A stretch of DNA of 64,000 nucleotides from Lepiota brunneoincarnata. Its lineage: Eukaryota > Basidiomycota > Agaricomycetes > Agaricales > Agaricaceae. A program made the translations under genes and the position numbers. Position 1 is the first letter of the stretch. The number at the start of each line of letters is the position of its first letter. The stretch is taken from assembly GCA_023014365.1 (NCBI GenBank), contig JAEBUN010000008.1:930001-994000 (forward strand). Direction: 5' to 3'. Under the pieces are notes generated by a model, which had not been told where the DNA came from, did no database searches, and was given only the letters and a program-made list of their open reading frames with translations. Below are positions 49,012 to 59,493 of the stretch, in pieces.

Positions 49012-49341
49012 TTGCTTGCCCTCCACTCTACTCTGCTCTGCCAACGTACTGAACATGTCGAGGTACCCTGGTCGTTTAAAATGATGTACGAAAGAAAACT
49101 GCCTCTCTGTGTAGCCATCGCTATGTCCCTCAACCTCTCCCCGCCAGAAGACCTGGCTTACCTACTCATTTTCATTTTCACTTCCACCACCACCCTCATC
49201 GCCTACCGAATCATCACCCTAGAACTCGAACGTATCACGTGCCCTTGTCACTGCTGCGTTGTCAGATTGTGGAACCTATACTCAGGAATATCCATCATCG
49301 CAACCCAATTTTTCATCCTTCTAGCGATAATCGATCGCTAG
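49012..49341 (+). CDS. Small membrane-type ORF before gag
   Basis: This 109-codon open frame has two hydrophobic stretches, LAYLLIFIFTSTTTLIAYRI and IIATQFFILLAII, separated by a Cys-rich link (CPCHCC). It sits in the leader of the Tf2-like element, upstream of gag. I do not recognise it. It could be an accessory ORF of the element or chance. The first in-frame ATG is inside the frame (near 49053 or 49081), so the true start is unclear. Confidence 0.3.
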   Translation: MLALHSTLLCQRTEHVEVPWSFKMMYERKLPLCVAIAMSLNLSPPEDLAYLLIFIFTSTTTLIAYRIITLELERITCPCHCCVVRLWNLYSGISIIATQFFILLAIIDR

Positions 49342-49359
49342 ACAACAGCCACCACACCT

Positions 49360-51177
49360 CCAAAGAAGTTCTCAGCCCGAGAAACTCCATCACCTCCTCC
49401 CAAATCAAGAAGTAGAATCTCAGGATCAGGAACCCAAAACCCGGATCTCAGAAGAAACCCTATCCCCACTCAAACACTATCCCCATTCTATCCTCCATCC
49501 CCATTTGATTCACCTACCCCACGAACATCAACCTCAACTCAACTTGTCACAACAACACGTACCCGAACAAGTTTTGCTGAAGAACTAGCAGAACGACAAA
49601 GAATACAACAAGAAAGAGAATTAAAAGAACACTACAAACAAGAAGAAAGAAGACGCAAACAAGCTGAAGAATACCGTGCTAAAGTAGATCCATTAAATGA
49701 CTACAAACTTCAAAGACTTGAATACGCCCTCAAACAACCAAGAGAACTTTCCAGATTGGAAGAAAACTTACTCACATGCCACGAATATGCAGTAAATCAG
49801 GGAAGAACTCCCCCAGCAGATAATGACTCTGACGTCTATATAACAGATGACAACCAATCAGATCATGATCCACAACCACCTGTATTACCTGCGCCAACAA
49901 TACCCTTAGCCCTACCAGCTCCTCCTGTACAACAACCACAACCCCCAGCATCACCACCACCGCTGCCACCTGGACAACTACAAATAATGGCCGCTGCACC
50001 TACCCCAAAGGAGTTAGGACTCCTCAAACCCATTGCCTTCGATGGAACTAGAAGACTGTTCGAAGATTGGATCTTCCAATGTGAAGTTTACATGCTCGCC
50101 AACACAACCACGTACAACACTGACCTTGCTAGGACTTTATTTGTCCTTTCAACAATGCAATCAGGAGATGCACGAGCCTGGGCTAGACAGTACCTCCACG
50201 AGAGAAATGCCCAAACTCAACAAGGGCAACCCATAGCCATGGAGTCATGGAACAACTTCACTGCCCAGCTTAGGGCCGACTTCACCCCAGCAGACGAACA
50301 TGCGTACATGCATACCAGACTTCAAACCCTGCACCAAGCAGGCAAACCAATGACTGAATTCAATGCTCAGTTCAAAGAACTTGTCTGCCAATCTGGACTA
50401 AATGAAGATCGCACCCTGATCAATCTATACCGTAAGGCAATCGACCACCGTATTGCCATGAAAATTGACAAATCGGAAAACCCTCCAACAACTATCGCCG
50501 CTTGGTACACCTGAGCTAATAAACTCGATGACAATTTCCACCGAATCAATGCCCTTTATGGCACCCCTAGGAACACATTCCCTCAAAGGAACCAATACCA
50601 ATCCAACCGCAGACCGAACTGTCTGAACAACAATGTGCCATACGCACAATTCTATCAAAGGAGCAATGCTCCATGTTTCACCCCATGAGACCCACATGCC
50701 ATGGAAATAGACCATGCAACAGTAGAAGAAGGATTCAAAGATCCTTACCCCAAAATAACCCAACCGGAATATGCCGAAGAAGACCCTGCTCAAGAACCGT
50801 TGGAGCTAGATGCCGTTGTCACCAGACAACAGATGAAATTGTACCAAAACCAAGAATGCTTTCGATGCAGAGCCAAAGATCATTGGGTCAGTAAATGCCC
50901 TCAACCACCGCCAGCTAGACGCTTCCCAGGAATGCGTACTAATCCCCCTTGCCCTGCAAGAAACCCCAATCGTCCTTTCCCTGGACAACAAAACACCTGT
51001 CCCGGATTTCCAAACTGGAATGTACAACAATCACCGCAATGCAAGTATTCCCTTGCTGTTGCAGAAGTCGCATCTCAGATGCACCAAATAGTCGATGATC
51101 TCAATCCTGAACTCCAACAAGAACTCCACTCCACGCTAGCTGAGGACCTGGAGATGCGTCCATTTCAGGATTTTTAA
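49360..51177 (+). pseudogene. Tf2-like chromovirus gag (stops)
   Basis: This is the nucleocapsid/capsid polyprotein of a Ty3/gypsy element. It starts in a charged Gln/Glu/Arg helix region (FAEELAERQRIQQERELKEH), then a Pro-rich linker and the capsid core (GLLKPIAFDGTRRLFEDWIF, FTPADEHAYMHTRLQTLHQA). A CCHC zinc knuckle follows, CFRCRAKDHWVSKC at about 50857-50898. In-frame TGA codons at 50512 and 50686 interrupt it at positions where Trp would fit. Strong A and C bias on the coding strand distinguishes it from host genes. Confidence 0.8.
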
Positions 51178-51233
51178 AAAGGAACGCTGTCGACAGATGT
51201 GCCCCTGCACGTTCCAGAACTCAGAAGGACATT

Positions 51234-54200
51234 TTGTACTCTCACTCCCAGAAGGACATTTTCTTGATAAACTCTGTACAATTACGACTATCCCCAAATA
51301 AACGATCCCTTTTCCTACCCATCGAGATTTGGAGTGAACAGACATCAAAACCCATGGCCATCACCGCCCTGATAGACTCAGGAGCCCAAGGGAACTTCAT
51401 CTCCCACAAAGTCGTTGAACAACATGGTTATCAAATCAAACGGCTGGACCAACCAATCCCACTCAGTAACATTGACGGAACTGATAATCAACATGGCAAG
51501 ATCCATGAATACATCAAAATCAGAACCATCATCGATGGAAGAGACTGCACGCTAGAAGTGTACGTCACAAATACTGGTGAGAAAGACCTCATCATTGGAT
51601 TTCCCTGGTTGGAACAATACAATCCCAATATCAACTGGAAGACCAAGACATTCTCTTGCAAACCCCAAATTGATCACCAGGACTTTTCCAAACTCCTCAG
51701 AACCCTACGACGACCTGTCGAACTCAATTCTATTGCCATGGATATAATGGCTGGAAAGACCTCCCAACCCGAGGAAAACCCCGAAGAATATGTCAACTTG
51801 TCAAATGTTGATCTCGATACCTTTTCTCTAGAAAGAGAAATGAACCCAATGCTTCTAACCCCATTAGAAGTAAAAGCCAAAGCGACACATGCCACAACAC
51901 TCCACAATGAGCAACACAACCCAACAAAATCGGCAACCCAAAAAGGGAAACAACCAGAATCAAACAAAGAACCACCCGAGATTCCTCAGAGATTTGCCCA
52001 ATGGGCTAAAATATTCAACAAGAAAACCTCCAAATGATTCCCACCATCAAGAACGTTTGATCATGAAATCGAACTAAAACCGACATTTGAAGCAAAATCA
52101 ATGAAACCTTATCAAGTGGCACCTGCTGAAGAAAAAGCACTAAAGGAATTTATAGATGAAAACCTCCGAAAAGGGTACATCCGCCCCTCAAAATCCCCTA
52201 TGGCATCACCCTTCTTCTTTATTGCCAAGAAAGGAGGAGACCTCCGACCTTGCCAAGACTATCGTTATCTAAACAATCACACTGTCAAAAATGCATACCC
52301 AATCCCCATGATCTCCTCTATCATGGATAAACTCAAAGGAGCTAAGTATTTCACTAAGCTCAACATCCACCTAGGATACAATAATGTCAGAATCAAAGAT
52401 GGCAATCAATGGAAAGCAGCGTTCAAGACTCCCATGGGTCTTTTCAAACCGACTGTCATGTTTTTCGGACTCTGCAATAGTCCCGCAATGTTCCAACATA
52501 TGATGGACATGTTATTCTCTGAAATAATGGAGAAGGGAGGAATCATCATCTACATGGATGATATCCTAATCTATGGTAAAACCCAGGAAGAAACTGACCA
52601 ACTTACGGAAAAAGTACTGCAGATCCTGCAGGAAAATGACCTCTCTCAAAATGGAGAAATGCAAGTTCAACAAACAACGACTCAAATATCTTGGCATGAT
52701 CATCACGCCAGATGAGATCAAAATGGATCCTGGAAAACTCAAGGGAATAGAAGACTGGCCAGTGCTGAAAACAGTCCAACACATTCGAAAATTCATCAGA
52801 TTCTGTAACTTCTACCGGAAGTTCATCTGCAGCTACTCCCACCATACCAAACCCCTGAACCAACTCCTTTCCAAATTGAACAAATTTGAATGGAAAGAAG
52901 AACAACAGAAAGCATTTGAAACACTCAAAAACAAATTCTTAAAAGAACCGGTACTCCTCATGCCCGACTCCACAAAACCCTTTGAAATAGAAGCTGATGC
53001 TTCCAAATTTGCATCAGGAGCTGTCCTGTACCAACATGACATCAATGGAATATGGAAACCCGTATCATTCTATTCAAAGACATTCGGACCAGCGGAACGC
53101 AATTATGACATCTATGACAGGGAACTTCTCGCAATTATCCAAGCCCTCAAAGAATGGCGCCATTACCTCCTTGGCAGCCCCCATACCGTCCATATTAGAA
53201 TGGACCACCAGAACCTCACATACTGGCACAAACCCCAGAAAATCAACCGCCGACAAGCATGATGGGTACAGACCCTCACTGACTACAACTTCAAACTAGA
53301 ACATGTCCCAGGATCAAAAATTCCTGCACCAGATGCTCTATCAAGACATCCAGACCACATCCTTGATGAGGATAACGATAACAAAGATGTCACCATGCTT
53401 CCAAACAACCTCTTTGTCACCATGGTCAACATATAAGATCAAGACTTAGTCACAATACTCCCAAGACACCTCTTTATTGCCACCGTCAATATGGAACTCC
53501 AAGAAAGAATCACAGAATCACCCAAATATGACGCTAGAACTACCGAAGCGTTCAAACTCCTGAAAGAAACCCATCCTAACGCCGCCAATAAAGACTTCGG
53601 AACAGTTCCGACCCTGAATGGTCCACTCCTCACATTCCAAGAACATGTCATCATTCCAGAAGACCTCCAACTCAGACGTGATGTCATCGCAAGATACCAC
53701 AACCACCCTACACATGGCCACCCTGGAGAACAGGAAACATACTGCCTAGCCAAGAAAGAAGTATATTGGCCAGGAATGTCAACGTTCATAAAGAACTACG
53801 TCAAAGGCTGTCCAGAATGTCAGCAACACAAAATCATACGCAGACCGGATCGCACACCAGCTCAACCGATCCCACCATCATCCTCCAGATGCCCATTTGC
53901 CCAGATCTCATGGGATCTTATCACCGGTCTACCACCTAGCACCGGCCATAATGCAATATTGTCCGTGGTGGACCACAGCCTTACGAAGGGGGTAATTTTC
54001 ATCCCAACATCAGATTGATCAAACGCCGATGACATTGGAAGACTATTAATAGAAAAAGTCTTCACCAGATTCGGATTACCTGATAAAATCATATCAGATC
54101 AAGACCCCAGATTTGCCGCCAACTCTCTCCGACAACTAACCAAACGTCTAAACATCCAACAGGCATTCTCAACTGCATACCATCCCCAGACAGATGGCTC

Positions 54201-55011
54201 CACCAAACGATACAATCAGGAAATCGAGACCTACCTTGCCATATACTGCACCAGAAACCCTCTTGATTGGTCAGAAACCCTCCCTATCGCCAAGTTTGCA
54301 CACAACTCCAAAATACATGCCTCAAGACAGAAATCCCCATTTGAACTAATCATGGGATACAATACTCTGCCGATACCCACGGTAATGGAAACATCAAACT
54401 TTCCATCAGTAGACGAATGCATCAGACTCCTTGATGACACCAGAAAAGAAGCACACACGGCACACCAACTCTCCGCCGACATTATGAAACAAAGAACCAG
54501 AAGAACCATCAAACCCCTTGAAACACGTCAAAAGGTATGGCTAGAAGCCAAAAACCTCAAACTCCCCTTCATTTCCAACAAAATATCCCCAAAACGACTA
54601 GGACCTTTCCTTATCTCAGAAGTCTTATCACCACTCACCTACAAACTAAAACTTCCAATCAAATGGAAAATACACCCAGTATTCCACAGAAACCTTCTAA
54701 CCCCATATACTGAAACAGAAGCATACAGATCTCATCTGACTCCACCACCACCAGACATCATCAATGAAGAAGAAGAATACGAAATAGAAGCCATTCTAAA
54801 TTACCACCAACACCGCGGAAAACTCCAATATTATGTCAAATGGAAAGGATACTCCCACACGGAGAATGAATGGATCACCGACAAAACACTCCACGCAAAT
54901 GCCAAAGAATACTTAACTGAGTATAAAGAAGCCCATGGAATTCTCCAGAAAGAACAGGAACCCACCAGAACCAACCAAAGACAACTTTGCTCCCACACCA
55001 AATGTACTTAA
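51234..55011 (+). pseudogene. Tf2-like chromovirus pol: PR-RT-RH-IN-chromodomain
   Basis: The domains lie in Ty3/gypsy order. Aspartic protease ALIDSGAQGNFIS (about 51366). RT from [19 protein letters not shown] to the catalytic YMDD (about 52552). RNase H PFEIEADASKFASGAVLYQ to IYDRELLAIIQALKEW. Integrase zinc finger HPTHGHPGEQ with CPECQQHK, catalytic core (ISWDLITGLPPS, IISDQDPRFAANS and AYHPQTDGSTKRYNQEIE), and a C-terminal chromodomain (LQYYVKWKGYSHTENEWI, about 54826-54880). The copy is dead: TGA stops at 52035, 53260 and 54016, TAA at 53434, a frameshift near 52640 between ENDLS and [16 protein letters not shown], and altered RT residues such as LNIHLGYNN. No flanking LTR pair could be identified. 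Confidence 0.88.
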
Positions 55012-56448
55012 AGATGCCCATGAACCTTGATCTCACTTGCCCCCAAACCCCCCCCCCCTTCTCAACAACACCTTCACCAACGTCCTCATCATCCTTGATC
55101 ATCATCATCAACAATGCAAGCGTCGAACATACTACACTTCAAACAACTCCCATTCCAGCCCTGTCTCCCTACACCCCCTCTCACACCTTCGCTGCAACTT
55201 ACGCTGAAAAGGAAGAAACTTTCGTAGATTTTAATATAGATAGTGGGCTTGTTTTCACTAAGCTTAGCTGCAATTCGATAAGCTTAAGCTAATACAAGTG
55301 GAATGATATAGATAATGAACAGTTTCGTCTTTTAGGGTGTTCTGGGGGTGCATTCTGACAGCGAAATTCAAGAGAGTAGTGTTTTTAGAGGTTAACGAAC
55401 AGCCGTTGAAGTTATCTTAGCCGTACGGTGCAACAATGAAAGGACAATCCCTGTCAATTCAAAGCGCTGGGTCTCTGGTCTCTGGTCTCTGGTCTCTGAA
55501 CTCTGGTCTCTGTCTCTGTCTCTGGGTTGGTCGACGACCGAAGAAATCACACTTAACGACGCACACTAAATAGCCCTCTGAAACCGTTCTTGATCACAGC
55601 TCACAGACTTGCGTGTGGAAGCGGGGGTGAGACCTCTTGCTTCTTCACGAACAAGTGCGACCGTATTTATATTGTTTAGATACATACGGGAGATAGTAAA
55701 TATGAAATAGAAAACAATAAGCTTAATTGTTACAGGCACTGTAGAACATTTTGGAAGGTTCGGCAGCATTTCTACCTCACCCTGGGTTATGGGTTTTTCT
55801 CTGATTAACGAATGGCAATCCAGCCAGATGTGTTCTGTGCTCGTCTGCATTATTCTGCGTCCATGCGAGCGCGTTAAGTTTCCGGATCAATTATGATCGG
55901 AATGTATAGCGGATGGACAATTCCTTGATCCGTTGTAATTAATCTCAGTTAAGCAGTATGCCGAAGTGCCGGGACCCCCAAAGCACTCGTTAATTAGGAG
56001 TCTTTGATATTTCTAGGTTTTTGGGCATCGGGTATTGCCTCCCGAACGTTGGATGTTCCGTTCCATGGTCCGGTCATCATTATTGAACTTGCTATAGACG
56101 TAATACGCCTGCGACAGCCGCTAGGTACATTCTTTTATGTTTAAACGCATTCGGGTTCATCAGAAAACTGCTCGTAAGGTCCCTTGATGCGACCGGGGTA
56201 TACTCGATAGGCTATGTAGAGCCCTGAATCCCTCCGGAGAGCGTTCTGATAGCTTGGTTCACTAAGCTTAGTGATAATGAGCTGGTTTGAACACTTCCAA
56301 GGCTTGAATATCCTTAGTTTGGTCGAACTGGCTACTACGGGATATAGTACCAATCCTCTATAGAGTTCTTTAATGATATAGCCAATGATTCTATGTAGAG
56401 AATCGTTCCGGAGTACGGAATTCATGTATAGGCGTGAAATCGGTGTAT
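55012..56448. other. Intergenic with first palindrome copies
   Basis: No gene recognised. It contains four TAAGCTTA palindromes (55259, 55279, 55718, 56263) and a GGTCTCT tandem repeat. A minus-strand open frame (56425-56141) looks protein-like but matches nothing I know. Confidence 0.45.
55469..55526. repeat. GGTCTCT tandem repeat
   Basis: Four successive GGTCTCT units, a diverged unit, then GGTCTCT and CTGTCT units: a short minisatellite. Confidence 0.8.
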
Positions 56449-56469
56449 CATCTCCCCCTAACCAAATTG
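56449..56469 (+). promoter_or_regulatory. Shared 21-bp upstream box, copy 1
   Basis: CATCTCCCCCTA followed by ACCAAATTG lies about 330 bases before the Zn2Cys6 gene's start. A copy with one mismatch lies about 295 bases before the next gene. Confidence 0.55.
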
Positions 56470-56777
56470 CTGACTGTCCTCAGTCATTATCTCCTTCAAA
56501 TTTGCAGTATCTGAGTCTCTCTGACGCGCTCTATGGTCTAGAATGTTCACCAGCTTCGAGGGTAGCGCACTTTCGCTAAGCTTATTTCAAAATGATGTCA
56601 TGTCACCGAGTTTAAATGTATAGATCAACTTCTTGTCGCTATAGCTTAAATTTTTATCTCGTTATTGGGTCTTTTAAATGTCCCAAGGTCTCGTTTCATC
56701 TCTTTCGTTCTCCCTCTCACTTCTTACTCATCTATCCTGCTCGCATACTCACTTTTTAACACCCACTTCTATCAACA

Positions 56778-58807
56778 ATGGACAGAAACACGTGCAGCAG
56801 CAAACGTGCTCGCTACAAGGAGGACTCGGACTCTTCTTCCAGTAAGTAGAGTTCGAGTTACAGTTTTCTCTGTTTTCTTAACCTGTTTTCAGGCTACCCT
56901 GGGCCGAGCAACGCCTCAACGGCTTCCCAAGGCGCGCCTTCATCATCGATCGCGCAACGTAAGTCGCGTTTTCCCCTGTTCTCGTTGTCTTTACTTATGT
57001 TTTCTCTACTTTTAGGTCTCACTATTCGCCTCCCGGCGCGTCGCAACCTCCTATCTCAATGGGAACCACCAGCACCGCGTACTAGGAGGGCTAGAGGAGG
57101 GCGAGGAGCTCGAGGAGCTTGCGGAAATTGTCAGGTGGGTGTGGCAAGGACCCCTCCTCCACCATACTCTCCGCCCCGCGAACCAACTCCTCCGCTGGCC
57201 TCTCCCTTGTACGCTCCAGTGCCAAGACGTGTGATTTCCATCGCGTTGTTGTGCAATCCAACCGACGAGCGCTCTGCCGGATTTTCCGCAGAACCCTCGT
57301 CAGGTATCCCCGTTGGCGGGCCCTCTGGTGGATTATCCACAGAGGCTTCGTCCAGTTCAATGTCACTGCCCCCTCTCGCCGTCTCTCTGCGCACCCTGGA
57401 CGAGGAAGACTCGCTGGTGCTCCCTCCCTTGGGTATTGCATCAGGTTCGGAGGTGCCAGGCCCTTTAACAAACCGGCCTTCTTCCCCCGTACTCTCTTCT
57501 GCTACTTCAACGCATAAGCTTAGTCATTTTTCACGATATATTTGTTCTTTCCGCTGACTTCTGTTTTAGCGCGTATACCAGCTGCCCTTAAAGGCAAACA
57601 GAGGGCGAAATCATCGACGCCGCCCCCTCTCCCCTTATTCCTGGCGGGTTCTAACTCGTCATCGCGTTCTCCAGTCCCTGAGGTCTCTCAAGTCGACCTC
57701 TTCAAAATCTTTAGCTGGTCCTCTTCTCTGGATGGGCAACATGTGCTGGCTTTGCCTAGGTGCCCAACACCATCACCACCTCACTTAGCTGGCGCTCCAG
57801 TCGCGTCTCCCGCAAGCGCCGTGGAGATTTCTCCTTCGCCAGATTTGGAGCTCCTTCTGAAGCCTTCGCCTGCCCCTCAAGAACCGACTTTTGTTTTTCA
57901 AGACGCGTTCTTAGCTTCTCCGACCCCCGTCCTTTCTCGTTTGCCTAGCCCGGTGGTTCCGGAGATCCCTCAAGAGTCCCCTCATGCTGGCCCGTCGCGT
58001 CAACAACGCGTCCTTTCGTCCAAGAAGAGTTCCAACACGCGGACGAAGAAATATGTTCCCCGGGCTTGCGTTCGGCGCTCTGAGGCCGAAATTATTCGGG
58101 ACCATGGATACCGGCACCCAGTCCCGCTCTTTTGTGAGGACTTTCCTAGGCTGCTGGCAGCTAGCCAGCTTTCGGTACGTTCTCCAAGTTTTCTCGTGGT
58201 TCCTTACTGACGGCTTTGACATCTGCTCCAGTACGTGCCACCTCGGTCTCGGTGTCCTTCTTGTGCTGCTCGTAAGTTAGAGTGCGAGCCTCTGGGCAAG
58301 GGTAAGAAGTGTCGCAGCTGCGACTTGTACAACTATCCTTGTACCTTCGCGGACCATCCCCGGGTTTCGGCCGGCGTTGCGAACGCCCTGGTCACATCCT
58401 CACTGACCAGTGAATACCGTAAGTTTCTCTGTTCACTATTTTTCCCTTTTCTTATTCTCTTTATTTTTCTAGATCTGGCCGCGTTCGCGCGTGTTGTGTC
58501 CTCTAGCTTGGTCAGCCTGGAGGCGAACCGCGTCGCTTACGAGGCTTCGGCGTTTCACCACCGCCGTGTAGTTTACCAATTCGTCCAGGAGATGCAAGCT
58601 ACCAGGACTGCCTTGGACGGTAACGACGTGGCTTTTGTAGAGATGGGTATGGCCGACTCCCTTGAAGACGTCCGGGCGTTCTTTGAGTTCGCCAACAACT
58701 TTCCAGGGGTCCCGACATACGAGGAATTCGAGGAGCTCAAATCGCTTCTCTTCCTCGCTTTCCCGATGACTCAGGATCCGGAGTCTGTTCTAGAAGACCT
58801 TGAGTGA
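56778..58807 (+). CDS. Zn2Cys6 cluster protein next to retroelement pol
   Basis: The gene has six exons: 56778-56841, 56893-56958, 57016-57522, 57570-58174, 58232-58418 and 58473-58807. They sum to 1764 nt, 587 residues. The N terminus (MDRNTCSSKRARYKEDSDSS) is NLS-like, followed by about 390 residues rich in Pro/Ser. Residues 422-451 read CPSCAARKLEC, then CRSC, then DLYNYPC, giving C-x2-C-x6-C-x8-C-x2-C-x6-C, exactly the fungal Gal4-type binuclear zinc cluster spacing. The C-terminal 110 residues are helical (RRVVYQFVQEMQATRTALDG). The usual fungal transcription-factor middle homology region is absent. The third intron uses an unusual GTCATT donor placed directly after a TAAGCTTA. The gene has no frame faults, unlike its neighbours. 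DNA binding is inferred from the cluster only. Confidence 0.75.
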
Positions 58808-59198
58808 TCTCTGCGCCTAGTTTACTTCTTGGATGTAGTATATAATCTTGTCATGTATATACATCCCAATAGTCATCTTGTTGTTCCTTGTCTCCTACTG
58901 AGTTAAGCTAAACTGTTTCTGACTTTCTTGTCATCTCCTAAAGCTAAGCTAAAGACCTCCTGGGAGACTCCTAAGCTAGTTTAGGTTGCCAGTCACTTAT
59001 ATACTCATTATATGCCTCTCTGATTTATCAGTGATGTTTATTGACATCTCAGCGCGCCGTGACCCGCAACGCGTAGTGACCCGGTCATCCGTTCTGGTTT
59101 TCTTACAAGCCCGGACCCGAACTAGCCTGTACACGGTGTTCGCCGCGAAAAAGGTCACGTCAAACAAAACTGAAGCGCCACTTGCGCCACTTGGGGCC
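58808..59198. other. Intergenic, AAGCTA-rich
   Basis: 3' flank of the Zn2Cys6 gene. Between 58905 and 58985 there are variants of the palindrome: TTAAGCTAA, AAAGCTAAGCTAAAG and CCTAAGCTAG. No gene seen. Confidence 0.5.
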
Positions 59199-59219
59199 CA
59201 TCTCCCCCTAGCCAAATTG
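59199..59219 (+). promoter_or_regulatory. Shared 21-bp upstream box, copy 2
   Basis: CATCTCCCCCTA followed by GCCAAATTG lies about 295 bases before the coiled-coil gene and differs by one base from the box before the Zn2Cys6 gene. Confidence 0.55.
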
Positions 59220-59440
59220 AAATCGGTGCCCTCACCGTTCCATCAGAATCCCTGTGCACACTGATAACCGCGAGACCCTGGCGACGTGTTACCTAATAGG
59301 GCAACTGTGGTTCAGCAAGTCTGTTGAAGGCTGGCTACTCAAGATTACAGGTTTCCTAGGCCCCTCAGGTCATAAGCTTAGGGTGGAGGGTGCTCTTCAT
59401 CCACTCGTTATGATTCGTCATCACTGCCTACGGCCTTTTC

Positions 59441-59448
59441 TTATAAAA
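59441..59448 (+). promoter_or_regulatory. TATA box of coiled-coil gene
   Basis: TTATAAAA lies about 50 bases before the ATG at 59494, correctly placed for a fungal core promoter. Confidence 0.6.
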
Positions 59449-59493
59449 GCGAGGGAGCGACGCCTCATTCTAGCAGACACCCTTCGCAAGAAA

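Noticed and set aside
47686..54018. Reassignment of TGA to Trp, because TGA often falls at Trp-like positions in the elements
   Set aside because: The intact Zn2Cys6 gene ends with TGA at 58805 and host genes use Trp as TGG. Mutation of TGG/CGA is simpler.
48670..55400. A pair of LTRs bounding the Tf2-like element
   Set aside because: I compared the 5' flank with 55.0-55.6 kb and saw no repeated sequence or matching ends.
56141..56425. Minus-strand protein-like frame (94 codons)
   Set aside because: Composition is plausible but there are no recognisable motifs, no supporting splice sites and a palindrome copy inside; not enough to call a gene.
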